Origin: Gemmatimonadaceae bacterium
GTDB lineage: Bacteria > Gemmatimonadota > Gemmatimonadetes > Gemmatimonadales > Gemmatimonadaceae
Assembly (NCBI GenBank): GCA_020851035.1
Contig: JADZDM010000006.1
Span: 62,001-126,000, forward strand
Direction: 5' to 3'
Length of the DNA stretch: 64,000 nt
Numbering within the stretch: position 1 is the first letter of the stretch; each line of letters begins with the position of its first letter. The notes below the pieces were generated by a model that did no database searches, was not told the origin of the DNA, and worked only from the letters and a program-made list of their open reading frames with translations. Made by a program: the position numbers and the translations under genes. Shown here one piece after another: positions 8,578 through 17,218 of the stretch.

Positions 8578-10239
8578 TCAGGGCTGGCGCGTGAGCACGA
8601 AGTCCCAGGCGCGGCTGCTGCCGAAGTGCATCGCCGTCACCCGCCCCCGCGCGTCACGCGCGAACCACACGCTGCCGCCCGGCGCACTGAAGGCGTCACG
8701 CCATGCCGGCGTGAGCGTGGTCGAGACGCCGACCCGGGGGCTCACGGTCAGCGCGCCGTTCACCACCCGCACGGTGTGCGTCGCGCCGATCTCGTCGCTC
8801 CGGTACCGGCCTTCCAGCGCCGCCAGCTCCTGCGGTGCCGGGGTCCACGCGCGCGCCGCCATCCGCACGTGCACGACCGTGTCGCCGTCGGCGGTGCGCA
8901 CCCGGATGGTCGGCGCCGCCCCATCACGGCCTGCGGCGAGCCGCAGGCGCGTGCCGCCACGGGCGAACGCACCGTCGCGCAACGGTGTCAGCGCGGCCCC
9001 GTCGATGCGCAGCCGGCCTCCGGCGGTGTCCACCACCACCACCATGTTCGTGCGCGTGTCGCGATAGAGTCCCGCCCACCCCGACAGCGCCGCCGCGTCG
9101 CCGGCGATCGAGTCGGGTGCCGGCGCGCGCGCCAGCGAGGGCGCGAGTCCATCGACCAACGCATGCGCATATCCGGTGGCACCGAGGCCCGCGCCGTTGC
9201 ACATCACCGCCACCGAGAGGTGGTCGAGGTCGGGATAGCGCGCGAGGTACGTGCTGTAGCCGGCGGTGGAGCCGGAGTGCGCGATCTCGCGCGTGCCGCG
9301 GTACGACGAGACGACGACGCCGAGCGCGTACTGGATGGTGGTGCCCCCGGTGAGGCGCATCTGGCGCGTGAGCGAGTCACCGACGGCGGGACCGAGTGCC
9401 TTCGCGTCGAGTGCGGCGTTCCAGGTGAGCCAGTCACCGACCGTCGACAGCAGGCCGCCGGCGCCGATGACGTTGTCGAACGGCATGTCGAGGTGCCACG
9501 CCCCGTCGCGCAGGGAGTACGCCTGCGCCAGCCCGGGCACCACCTCGGTGAAGTCGTCGCGCCACCGCGTGTGCCGCATGCCGAGCGGGGTGAAGATGCG
9601 CGTGGCGGTGAACCGCGTGAACGGCATGCCGCTGACCCGCTCGACGACGGTGCGCAGCAGCAGGAAGCCCGAGTTGGTGTAGGAGTAGTGGTCGCCGACG
9701 GGATAGTTGAGCGAGCGCTGGCGCGTGATGGCGTCGATCACGTCGGTGTGCGTGTGCAGCCGCGTGCCGCGCGGCCAGCCCTGCCACTCCATCAGGTTGC
9801 TCCACTCGCGCAGCCCACTGGTGTGCGTGAGCAGGTGGCGGATGGTGATCGTACGCGCGTAGGCAGGCAACTCGGGGACGTAGGTCCGGACGTCGTCCTC
9901 GAGGGAGAGCCTGCCGTCCTGCATCAGCAGCAGCACGGCGGCGGCGGTGAACTGCTTGGCCACCGATCCCGACTCGAGGATGGTGGCCGGCGTGAGTGCA
10001 CGCGCGGCATTCAGGTCGGCCATGCCGTAGGCGCGCTCGAGCAGCGTGCGGCCACCCTGCGCGATGCCCACGGCGCAGCCGGGGCCGTGGATGTTCTCAC
10101 GACTCGCGAAGACGCGGTCGGCGAGCCGGACGATCGCCGTCGTGTCCTGTGCGTGTCCCGGTGTGACCACAATCGCGCCGACCAGCGTCGCGACGACGAG
10201 GACCCGGCTGGCGCTGGCGGCACGATTTCGGATGGTCAT
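8578..10239 (-). CDS. Exported serine hydrolase, beta-lactamase/class C-like fold
   Basis: A 553-residue periplasmic or secreted penicillin-binding-like serine hydrolase. A signal peptide ends at GHAQ. Catalytic motifs appear in order: SVAK (S92xxK95), YTN in HYSYTNSGF, and HSG in place of KTG (IAHSGSTAGY). A C-terminal beta-rich domain of about 150 residues follows. The HSG form is common in esterase, DD-peptidase and amidase relatives, so true beta-lactam hydrolysis is not implied. The ATG at 10239 is preferred over a start nine codons upstream because the signal peptide begins there. Its promoter region carries the CACGGAG repeat at 10304-10346. Confidence 0.87.
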   Translation of the reverse strand: MTIRNRAASASRVLVVATLVGAIVVTPGHAQDTTAIVRLADRVFASRENIHGPGCAVGIAQGGRTLLERAYGMADLNAARALTPATILESGSVAKQFTAAAVLLLMQDGRLSLEDDVRTYVPELPAYARTITIRHLLTHTSGLREWSNLMEWQGWPRGTRLHTHTDVIDAITRQRSLNYPVGDHYSYTNSGFLLLRTVVERVSGMPFTRFTATRIFTPLGMRHTRWRDDFTEVVPGLAQAYSLRDGAWHLDMPFDNVIGAGGLLSTVGDWLTWNAALDAKALGPAVGDSLTRQMRLTGGTTIQYALGVVVSSYRGTREIAHSGSTAGYSTYLARYPDLDHLSVAVMCNGAGLGATGYAHALVDGLAPSLARAPAPDSIAGDAAALSGWAGLYRDTRTNMVVVVDTAGGRLRIDGAALTPLRDGAFARGGTRLRLAAGRDGAAPTIRVRTADGDTVVHVRMAARAWTPAPQELAALEGRYRSDEIGATHTVRVVNGALTVSPRVGVSTTLTPAWRDAFSAPGGSVWFARDARGRVTAMHFGSSRAWDFVLTRQP

Positions 10240-10303
10240 GTTCCTGGTCCTTGTTGGGAGGCGCACGCTCGGCGGTCGTTCGTGTGACGGGGTGACTGGT
10301 TCT

Positions 10304-10346
10304 CACGGAGCCACTGAGACCACGGAGGACACGGAGGAGGCGGAGG
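10304..10346. repeat. Degenerate CACGGAG/CACTGAG short repeat
   Basis: The stretch repeats CACGGAG-like units several times in 43 bases (CACGGAG, CACTGAG, CACGGAGG, ACACGGAGG, CGGAGG). It is purine-rich on the plus strand and lies between the beta-lactamase stop and the serine hydrolase start. Its function is unknown; similar intergenic motifs occur in other soil bacteria. Confidence 0.55.
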
Positions 10347-10375
10347 AGTGGGCACTGCCGGGGCGGTCTCGCGCC

Positions 10376-11284
10376 CTACCCTCTGTGCTGCGGTGACGGC
10401 GCGCCGAGCCAGGTGACGAGTGCCTTCCCGACGTCGGCGATGGCGGCGTTGCGGTCGTCCACGCTGGCGCTGGTGCCGGTGAGGTATGCCGTGACGAGGA
10501 TAGGGCGGCGATCGGTGGCCCAGGCGATGGCGACGTCGTTCGTCGACCCGTTGGCGCCCATGCCGGTCTTGTCACCCACGCGCCACGACGGCGGCACGCC
10601 TGCGCGCAGCTTGGCGGCGCCGGTGCTGGTGGCCAGCAGCCACTCGACGAGCAACGCACGGGATTCCGGCGTGAGCCGCCGGCCGAGGAGGAGCGTGCGC
10701 ATCACGGCGAGCATCGCGGCGGGTGTGGTGGTGTCACGCGGGTCGCCGGCGATGGCGGTGTTCAGGTCCGGCTCGTTGCGGTCGAGGCGCGTGAGGCCGT
10801 CGCCGCTGGCGCGGAGGAACGCGGTGAGTCCGGCGGGGCCACCGGCGGTGGCCAGCAGGAGGTTGGCGGCGGTGTTGTCGCTGAGGGAGACCGCGGCCTC
10901 GCACAGGGCGCGCACGGTCATCCCCCCGGCGGCGAGGTTGGCGCGGGTCACGGGGGCGTACTCGAGCAGGTCGGCAGGGCCATAGCCCACCATGCGCGTG
11001 AGCTGCTCCTGTCCGGCATCCACCCGCGCCAGCACCTGCGCCGCGAGCAGCAGCTTGAAGGTGCTGCACAGGGGAAAGCGCTCGCCGGCGCGGTGGCCGA
11101 ACCGCCGGCCAGACGCGGTGTCGAGAAAGGCCACACCGAGCCGGCCGCCGACGCGGCGCTCGATGGCCGCGATCTCCGCGTGGGTGTCGGCGGCGGCGGT
11201 CGCTGTCATGCGCGGGAGCGTGCCGAGCAATCTCGGCAACGCCGGCAGCGCGAGGCCTGCGGCGAGGAAGTGGCGTCGGTGCAT
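10376..11284 (-). CDS. Class A beta-lactamase, Tat-exported
   Basis: A 302-residue serine beta-lactamase that hydrolyses beta-lactams in the periplasm. All four class A motifs are present: STFK (S74-K77), SDN (135-137), EPDLN (E171 to N175, the omega-loop glutamate motif) and KTG (239-241). Length fits the class. The N-terminus MHRRHFLAAGLALPALP has a twin-arginine motif (RRHFL), so folded export through Tat is likely. It lies 136 bases from the convergently oriented serine hydrolase start on the same strand. It is probably intrinsic, since base and codon use match the neighbours. Confidence 0.94.
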   Translation of the reverse strand: MHRRHFLAAGLALPALPRLLGTLPRMTATAAADTHAEIAAIERRVGGRLGVAFLDTASGRRFGHRAGERFPLCSTFKLLLAAQVLARVDAGQEQLTRMVGYGPADLLEYAPVTRANLAAGGMTVRALCEAAVSLSDNTAANLLLATAGGPAGLTAFLRASGDGLTRLDRNEPDLNTAIAGDPRDTTTPAAMLAVMRTLLLGRRLTPESRALLVEWLLATSTGAAKLRAGVPPSWRVGDKTGMGANGSTNDVAIAWATDRRPILVTAYLTGTSASVDDRNAAIADVGKALVTWLGAPSPQHRG

Positions 11285-11327
11285 GGCGATGGTGGGGGGT
11301 CGCGTGCCCGGAACAATACCCCCGTGG

Positions 11328-12905
11328 CTAGTGCACCCGCGACAGCGCGGCGAACGCGCGCCGCAGGCCGTGCACGCCCGCCGTGATCGCGCGGTCGTCG
11401 AAGCCGGCGTAGTTCAGGACCAGCGCACCCCGTGCCCCCTGCGCCTCGTGCATGCGGTACCGCGACAGGGCGGAGGTCGCCACACCCTCGCGCAGCGCGG
11501 CCTGCACCACCGACTGGTCGTCCACCCCCTCGCGCAGCCACGCCACCAGGTGCAGGCCGGCGGCATCCGGCGCCACGGTGAGCTCACCCGCGAGCAGCGA
11601 GTCGACGGCGTCGAGCATCACCCGCTGCCGTTCGGCGTACAGCGCACGCGCCCGTCGCACATGGCGCGCGTAATGCCCCTCGGCGATGAAGTCGGTGAGG
11701 ACGCCCTGCTCCAGCGTCGGGGCATAGCGGTCGAGGGCGCGGCGCGCGGAGCGGAAGGTGTCCACGAGCGACTCGGGGACGATGAGGTACGCCAGGCGGA
11801 AGCCCGGCGCGAGCGTCTTGCTGAACGTGCCCACGTAGAGCACGCGCGGATCGACGTCGCGCGCCGAGCGTTCCACATCCAGCCCCTGCAGGCAGGGCAG
11901 CGGGCGGCCGCTGTAGCGGAACTCGGAGTCGTAGTCGTCCTCGAGGATCCATGCGTTGGCGCGCCGGGCCCACGCCAGCAGGGCCAGGCGTCGCGGCGCG
12001 CTCATCACCACACCGAGCGGGAACTGGTGCGACGGCGTGACGCAGGCCAGCCGCGCCTGTGGCGCCAGTCGCTCGCCGGCAGCGACGTCGAGGCCCTGGT
12101 CGTCCACCGGCACCGGGACCAGCCGCGCGCCGGCGTCACGCACTGCGATGCGCGCATGCATGTACCCCGGGTCTTCCATCCACACCTCGTCACCGGCGTC
12201 GAGCAGGATCCGTGACACGAAGTCGAGGGCCTGCTGTGCGCCGTTGACGACGAACACCTGCTCCGGCGTGCACCGCACGCCGCGCGCATTGCCGACGTGT
12301 GCGGTGATGGCGGCGCGCAGCTCGGGATCGCCGGCCACGTCGCCCTCGCCGAGGTGCGCCACGCCGCGCTTCCAGCGCCGGGTGGTGAGTCGCATCCAGA
12401 GCGAGGCGGGGAAGATGTCGATGGCCGGCGTGCCGAGCTGGAAGGCACGGGGCTCGCGGGACTCGACATGCTCGCGTCCGGCCGCGACGAGTGCGGCACC
12501 ACGGGCCGGCAGCGCGACCGGCGCCAGCCGGCCGGCGGTGGCCGGGCGCGCCGGCACACGGGCCGGCTCGCGCACACGCGCCGGCCGGCGCGGCACCTCG
12601 AGCAGCACCTCCGGCGCCGCGTCACGCACGCGCGTGCCGCCGCCACGGTGGCCGACGAGGTACCCCTCGGCGCGCAGCTGCTCGAAGGCGAGCGTGACCG
12701 TGTTGCGAGCCACGCCAAGGTCGTCGGCGAGCACGCGGGTGGAGGGCAGGCGCTCACCGGCGGCGAGCCGGCCGGCGAGGATCGCGTCGCGCAGGCCGTC
12801 GTAGACCTGCCGGTGCAGCGGGGTCGATGCGTTGGCATCCAGCGCCACCAGCACCTCTGGGGCGTCCGCGACGCGCTTGCGGGCTACTCTTCTTGGACCA
12901 GTCAT
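11328..12905 (-). CDS. MocR/PdxR-type regulator (GntR HTH fused to aminotransferase fold)
   Basis: A 525-residue transcriptional regulator. Residues about 28-93 form a GntR winged helix (GERLPSTRVLADDLGVARNT), and the rest is a fold-type I aminotransferase domain. The PLP-binding lysine lies in VGTFSKTLAPGFR. These proteins normally sense PLP or amino compounds and bind operators beside divergent genes. The ATG at 12905 is 52 bases from the divergent DoxX gene. An inverted repeat (CTTGGA...TCCAAG) in between is the likely operator. A longer frame upstream overlaps the DoxX gene and is not credible. Confidence 0.92.
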   Translation of the reverse strand: MTGPRRVARKRVADAPEVLVALDANASTPLHRQVYDGLRDAILAGRLAAGERLPSTRVLADDLGVARNTVTLAFEQLRAEGYLVGHRGGGTRVRDAAPEVLLEVPRRPARVREPARVPARPATAGRLAPVALPARGAALVAAGREHVESREPRAFQLGTPAIDIFPASLWMRLTTRRWKRGVAHLGEGDVAGDPELRAAITAHVGNARGVRCTPEQVFVVNGAQQALDFVSRILLDAGDEVWMEDPGYMHARIAVRDAGARLVPVPVDDQGLDVAAGERLAPQARLACVTPSHQFPLGVVMSAPRRLALLAWARRANAWILEDDYDSEFRYSGRPLPCLQGLDVERSARDVDPRVLYVGTFSKTLAPGFRLAYLIVPESLVDTFRSARRALDRYAPTLEQGVLTDFIAEGHYARHVRRARALYAERQRVMLDAVDSLLAGELTVAPDAAGLHLVAWLREGVDDQSVVQAALREGVATSALSRYRMHEAQGARGALVLNYAGFDDRAITAGVHGLRRAFAALSRVH

Positions 12906-12922
12906 TCTGCCGGAATTTGGCG

Positions 12923-12939
12923 CTTGGAAGCAGTCCAAG
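12923..12939. promoter_or_regulatory. Candidate MocR operator
   Basis: CTTGGA-AGCAG-TCCAAG is a perfect 6-base inverted repeat in the 52-base gap between the divergent MocR and DoxX genes. A related TTGGACCAG lies at 12892-12900, just inside the MocR coding end. An inverted repeat plus a related half-site is typical of MocR-family operators. The sequence shows the symmetry; binding is inferred. Confidence 0.55.
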
Positions 12940-12957
12940 ACGCCGTAAGATAGGGGC

Positions 12958-13401
12958 ATGACTTCCGAACGGCAGACCCCAGGCGTCGTCCCGGCACGCG
13001 ACCGGCTGTCACTCCGCTTCGCCCGGTATGCGCTCGGCGCCGGCTTCCTGTCCGCCGTCGCCGCGCGCCTCGGCCTCTGGCACGGGCACCTCTCGCCGGA
13101 ACGCTTCGCCGCATTCGTCACGTACACCGGTGACGTGAACGCCTTCCTGCCGAGGGCCGCCATTCCGGCGGTGGCGGTGGCGGCGACGCTGGCCGAGTCG
13201 GTACTCGGCATCGCGCTGCTGTGCGGGGTGCTCCCGCGCCTGACCGGGCTGGCGAGTGCGGCGTTGCTGCTCGCCTTCGGGACCGCGATGGCGATCTCGT
13301 ATGGCGTGAAGGAACCGCTGGACTATTCCGTCTTCGCGGCGGCAGGCGCGGCGCTGCTGGTGGCGATCCATCCGGCGCACGATCGCCGGCCAGCCACATG
13401 A
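12958..13401 (+). CDS. DoxX family membrane protein
   Basis: A 147-residue inner-membrane protein with four hydrophobic segments, matching the DoxX/SURF4-like family in length and pattern (RFARYALGAGFLSAVAARLG, TLAESVLGIALLCGVLPRLT, ISYGVKEPLDYSVF). DoxX proteins are linked to redox and thiol stress and respiration, but roles vary. It is the first gene of a plus-strand operon with the Tsx-like protein (ATGA overlap) and the EamA carrier. AGGGG lies close before the ATG. It is divergent from MocR and probably controlled by it. Confidence 0.82.
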   Translation: MTSERQTPGVVPARDRLSLRFARYALGAGFLSAVAARLGLWHGHLSPERFAAFVTYTGDVNAFLPRAAIPAVAVAATLAESVLGIALLCGVLPRLTGLASAALLLAFGTAMAISYGVKEPLDYSVFAAAGAALLVAIHPAHDRRPAT

Positions 13402-14153
13402 GGCTCGCGACCACCCTGCGTCTCGTCGGTTGGCTTGCGCTGACCCTGGCGGCGCCGGTGGCCGGCGCGCAGGGCGCCACGGCGCTGGCGCAGTTCAACC
13501 ACGGGTCACGCTTCGACGATCGCGTCTACGAGCTGAACACCGCCACGCAGCGGATGAGCACCATCCTCCTCGATGCGACCGTCCCCGGTCCGATCGGCGA
13601 GAACACCTTCTTCGTCCGCTTCTTCTCCGGTGCCTTCGTCGACGCGCAGGGTGTCGAGACCGGGCAGCACACGCGCATCTATGGCGAGTGGACGACGCGT
13701 CTCAGCCTGCTTTCGCGCGCGCGCCGCCGCTCCACGACGGCGCGGGTGCGCGACGTCTTCATCGCCGGGCAGCTGAACCGCGGCGGCACCGGGTTCCGTG
13801 CGGACCTGATCGGCGTGGGCGCCAAGCTCCGGGGGCCGGCCGGCTTGCTCACCACCTCGAGCGTCTACTTCCGCCGCACGGACGGCGACGTGAACGCACT
13901 CAAGGCACGGACCTCGTGGTACCTGCCGTTGCACGTGTCGGCGATGGCGTTCTCGTTCGAGGGGAGCGCCGACTTCGTCTCCGCCTCCAGCACCGGCCCG
14001 GACGTGAGCGCGATGCCGGTCGTGCTGGTGGATGTGAGTCCGCTGTTCCGCGCCCCGCGCGGCTCGCTCGGCGTGGGCACGGAGTGGTTCCTCCATCGCA
14101 CGCGCGGTGCGCGACTCAGTGCACCACAACTCATCGCCCGCTGGAGCTTCTGA
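13398..14153 (+). CDS. Tsx-like outer-membrane nucleoside channel
   Basis: A 251-residue outer-membrane barrel. After a signal peptide (ending VAGAQ), the order of motifs resembles Tsx channels: RFDDRVYELNTATQRMSTI, GENTFFVRFF, RIYGEWTTRLSLLS, DVFIAGQLN, LIGVGAKLRGP, SSVYFRR, WYLPLHV, and a terminal aromatic (RWSF) as for BAM-assembled barrels. Tsx admits nucleosides. It overlaps the DoxX stop by four bases and abuts the EamA start. A link to the nucleoside-type importer at 1-3136 is plausible but inferred. Similarity is by pattern, so moderate confidence. Confidence 0.7.
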   Translation: MRLATTLRLVGWLALTLAAPVAGAQGATALAQFNHGSRFDDRVYELNTATQRMSTILLDATVPGPIGENTFFVRFFSGAFVDAQGVETGQHTRIYGEWTTRLSLLSRARRRSTTARVRDVFIAGQLNRGGTGFRADLIGVGAKLRGPAGLLTTSSVYFRRTDGDVNALKARTSWYLPLHVSAMAFSFEGSADFVSASSTGPDVSAMPVVLVDVSPLFRAPRGSLGVGTEWFLHRTRGARLSAPQLIARWSF

Positions 14154-15053
14154 ATGTCCTTCCGCGAGACGCTGTCCCTCTTCGCCCTCGCCGCGATCTG
14201 GGGCGCGTCATACCTCTTCATCCGGGTGGCGGTGCCGGCGCTCGGTCCGCTGCCGCTGGCCGGCGGCCGCGTGGCACTCGCAGCGCTGGTGCTCTTCCTC
14301 GGCCTGCGGCTGACCGGGGCGCCGACGGACCTGCGTCCACACTGGCGGAAGCTCCTGGTGCTGGGCGGGCTCAACGCCGCGCTGCCCTTCAGCCTCATCT
14401 CGGCCGCGGAGCTGCACGTGACCGCGAGCCTTGCGGCCATGCTCACGGCGACGGCACCGATGTGGAGCGCGCTGTTCAGCGCCCTGTGGCTGGACGAGCC
14501 GATCCGGGCGCGCCGTGCCGCCGGGCTGGCCCTTGGCGTGGCGGGGGTTGGAGTCCTGGTGGGGTGGAGTCCGCTGGCCCTCTCGCCGGCGGTACTGCTC
14601 AGCATCCTCGCCGTGATCGTCGCCACGGCGTCGTATGCCGGCGCCACGGTCTACAGCAAGCGGCACCTTTCGGCGGTGCCCGCGCCGACGCTCGCGCTGG
14701 GCCAGCAGGTGGCGGCCACCACCCTGCTCGCGCTGCCGGCCCTCGTGCGCGCGCCGGCGGCGCAGCCCACGGCCGCAGCGATCACCGCCCTCGTCGCGCT
14801 GGCTGTGGTCTGCACGGCGGTCGCGTACCTGATCTTCTTCCGCCTGCTGGCGACCATCGGCCCCACCCGGGTGTCGACCGTGACGTACCTGATTCCCGTC
14901 TTCGGCACCGTGTGGGGCGCGCTCTTCCTGCACGAGCAGGTGAGCCGGGGCATGATGGCGGGCCTGGTGCTGATCCTGGTGAGCGTGCTGCTGGTGAACG
15001 GTGTGCGGCTGCGGCTGCCACGTTCGCTGCACCGGAAGGCCGTGGTGTCCTGA
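14154..15053 (+). CDS. EamA/DMT family transporter
   Basis: A 299-residue inner-membrane carrier with ten predicted hydrophobic segments and two EamA repeats. The first begins AAIWGASYLFIRVAVPALGP, and the second ends VSTVTYLIPVFGTVWGALFLHEQV. Family members export amino acids, purines or other metabolites. Its ATG immediately follows the Tsx-like TGA, so the two are co-transcribed. A purine or nucleoside product would fit the context but is not shown. Confidence 0.9.
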   Translation: MSFRETLSLFALAAIWGASYLFIRVAVPALGPLPLAGGRVALAALVLFLGLRLTGAPTDLRPHWRKLLVLGGLNAALPFSLISAAELHVTASLAAMLTATAPMWSALFSALWLDEPIRARRAAGLALGVAGVGVLVGWSPLALSPAVLLSILAVIVATASYAGATVYSKRHLSAVPAPTLALGQQVAATTLLALPALVRAPAAQPTAAAITALVALAVVCTAVAYLIFFRLLATIGPTRVSTVTYLIPVFGTVWGALFLHEQVSRGMMAGLVLILVSVLLVNGVRLRLPRSLHRKAVVS

Positions 15054-15172
15054 CCACCCGGCCGAGGCTGCCACCGTGTGCTTCGCCCCACTGCGACGCG
15101 GGGGGTACGTTCGAGGCGCACACTGCACTGCGTGGTTCCAGCAGGCTGGCACTTCACGGCACGAGGGGGATC

Positions 15173-16639
15173 ATGGCGACGATCAGGTATCCGGCGCAGG
15201 GCACGCAACAGAGCTTCTCGATCACCCGGCTGTCCACCGTCGAGCAGGCCGCCGCACCGCGGCCGTCGCGGGCGGCACCGGGGACATCGAAGGCGAAGCG
15301 GGCGACGGCGGCCGCCGCGGCCGCACCGGTGGCGTTCGATGCCCGCTCGTTCGTCTCGGCCATGCGCATGTCCGAGACGATGCGCATGCGCATCCCCACC
15401 GACGACCCGAAGCGCCTGGCCCTGGTGCAGCCGCCCTCCGGCCCGGCATCCGCGTCGGCACGCCCGCGCTACGCCGGCGGGATGACGATCATGACGCCGT
15501 CGATCATCGTCGAGGGCGCACGCATCGACGACATCAAGGCGGCGCGCAACGCCGGCGCCCGGATCGTGGACGAGGGCTTCGACGGCAAGGCCCTGCTGCT
15601 CGTCGACTCACTCGCCGACGTGACGAAGATCTGCGCGCTGCTGGCGAAGCGGCAGGTCGGGTCGGTGACCCCGAACTTCCTGCGCCGCTACGGGCACACG
15701 CCACGCAGCACGGCGCAGGCGGCGTGGGCGCACCGCAAGATCAACCTCGCCGCGGCGTGGCGCATCACGAAGGGGGCGAAGACGGTGCGGATCGCCATCC
15801 TCGACGAAGGCGTGGACACGGCGCACCCCGCCTTGCGCACGGCGGTCGTGGCACAGCGCGACTTCATCGGCGACAAGGGCAACTCCGCGATGCCGGACGG
15901 CGATGACGCGCATGGCACGGCCTGCGCGGGCGTCGCGGTGGGTCGCGGCACGCGGGCGCCGGGGGTGGCGCCGCGCTGCTCGCTGATCGCGGCGCGCATC
16001 GCGATGGACGATGGCGCCGGCCACTGGGTGTTCGACGACTACGCCACCGCCGATGCCATCGACTGGTGCTGGCGGAACGACGCCGCCGTGCTCTCCAACT
16101 CGTGGGGCGGCGGTGTGCCGAGTGATGCCATCAGCCGCGCATTCGGGCGGGCGCGGACGCAGGGGCGCGGCGGGAAGGGCGCGGTGGTGTGCATCGCCGC
16201 CGGCAACGACCAGATCGCGATCGACTTCCCGGGTGAGCTGCCGGGGTACGTGACCGTGGGCGCCTCGACGCCGGCCGACGAGCGCAAGACACGCCGGTCG
16301 TCGGATGGCGAGGGCTGGTGGGGGAGCAACTTCGGCGAGACGATGTGGCTGCTCGCCCCGGGCGTGTTCATCCACACCGCCGACATCTCCGGCGCGCGCG
16401 GGTACGAGCCCGGGAACTACACCGGCACGTTCAACGGCACCTCGTCCGCCACCCCGCACGTGGCGGGCGCCGTCGGGTTGATGCTGAGTGCCAATCCCGG
16501 CCTCACGGCCAGTGCGGTGCGCACGATCCTGCGCGAGACCGCGGTGCCGCTGCCGGGACAGTCGGGGTGGACGAAGGAGCTCGGCTACGGTCGGCTGGAT
16601 GTCGGGAAGGCCGTTGCTGCCGCGAGACGGCACCGCTAG
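15173..16639 (+). CDS. S8 family subtilisin-like serine protease
   Basis: A 488-residue subtilase. Catalytic residues: D211 in AILDEGVD, H247 in DDAHGTACAG, oxyanion N345 in IAAGND, and S424 in NGTSSATPHVAG. Residues about 100-172 form a propeptide-like region before the catalytic domain, ending SVTPNFLRRYG. The first 100 residues are low-complexity (A, P, K, M), and no signal peptide is visible, so it may act inside the cell or be exported by another route. GAGGGGGA lies just before the ATG. It is followed ten bases later by a gene resembling a detached propeptide. Confidence 0.93.
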   Translation: MATIRYPAQGTQQSFSITRLSTVEQAAAPRPSRAAPGTSKAKRATAAAAAAPVAFDARSFVSAMRMSETMRMRIPTDDPKRLALVQPPSGPASASARPRYAGGMTIMTPSIIVEGARIDDIKAARNAGARIVDEGFDGKALLLVDSLADVTKICALLAKRQVGSVTPNFLRRYGHTPRSTAQAAWAHRKINLAAAWRITKGAKTVRIAILDEGVDTAHPALRTAVVAQRDFIGDKGNSAMPDGDDAHGTACAGVAVGRGTRAPGVAPRCSLIAARIAMDDGAGHWVFDDYATADAIDWCWRNDAAVLSNSWGGGVPSDAISRAFGRARTQGRGGKGAVVCIAAGNDQIAIDFPGELPGYVTVGASTPADERKTRRSSDGEGWWGSNFGETMWLLAPGVFIHTADISGARGYEPGNYTGTFNGTSSATPHVAGAVGLMLSANPGLTASAVRTILRETAVPLPGQSGWTKELGYGRLDVGKAVAAARRHR

Positions 16640-16649
16640 GAATCACCGG

Positions 16650-17147
16650 ATGCCCCTGTATTACTACGCCGGCGGGACGAAGCACCCGCTCGAGCGCGTG
16701 ACCGATCGCGTCGTGCTGGACGCACGCGCGGCGGCACACGCGGGGGTCACCGCCCGTGTGACGGAGGCCGCGGTGCACTCGCGGCTGCCCGGCGGGCTGC
16801 AGGTCGTCTCCACCGCCGGGATGGCCGACGGTGCGTTGGCGGCGCTCCGGTCAGCGGGTGCCCTCCAGCCGGTGTTCCGGAGCGGGAAGACGCTGGTGAT
16901 CCTGCTGCCGGAGGTGCGCGTGGAGCTGGAACCGGGGCAGCAGGACGCCGTGCTGGCGGCGGTGCGCGCGGCCGACGTGGCATCGGAGGTCACGGAATCC
17001 ACCGACGCGCGCGTGTCGCTGCGACCGGTGTCCGGACTCGGCGAGGATGCGCTGCGCCTGGCGAATTTCATCTGCGAGACCGCGCACCCGGCAGCAGCGA
17101 CGGCGCGGATGCTGACGGTGATGGCGCGGCCGATGGTGCGGAAGTAG
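16650..17147 (+). CDS. Free-standing subtilase propeptide-like protein
   Basis: A 165-residue protein without signal peptide. Its pattern resembles the N-terminal region of large S8 proteases: LERVTDRVVLDAR near the start, then QPVFRSGKTLVILLPEVRVEL, LEPGQQDAVLAAVRAA, and DALRLANFICETAHPAAAT. In such proteases this precedes the catalytic domain as an I9-like chaperone or inhibitor. Here no catalytic domain follows. It sits ten bases after the S8 gene, so it may act in trans on that enzyme. The resemblance is by eye; function is inferred. Confidence 0.6.
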   Translation: MPLYYYAGGTKHPLERVTDRVVLDARAAAHAGVTARVTEAAVHSRLPGGLQVVSTAGMADGALAALRSAGALQPVFRSGKTLVILLPEVRVELEPGQQDAVLAAVRAADVASEVTESTDARVSLRPVSGLGEDALRLANFICETAHPAAATARMLTVMARPMVRK

Positions 17148-17218
17148 GCGCCACCCGCGACGGTGTGTGCGGTGCCGGCGGAAGCACGGGGGCCGGTGCC
17201 GGGCTATATCTGTCCGAC

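Noticed and set aside
8578-10239. Second true beta-lactamase
   Set aside because: The third motif is HSG instead of KTG, and a large extra C-terminal domain is present, so only a serine-hydrolase call is supported.
8591-10287. Plus-strand long frame opposite the serine hydrolase
   Set aside because: It is a high-GC shadow with R/H/P-rich sequence; the minus strand encodes a complete enzyme with signal peptide and motifs.
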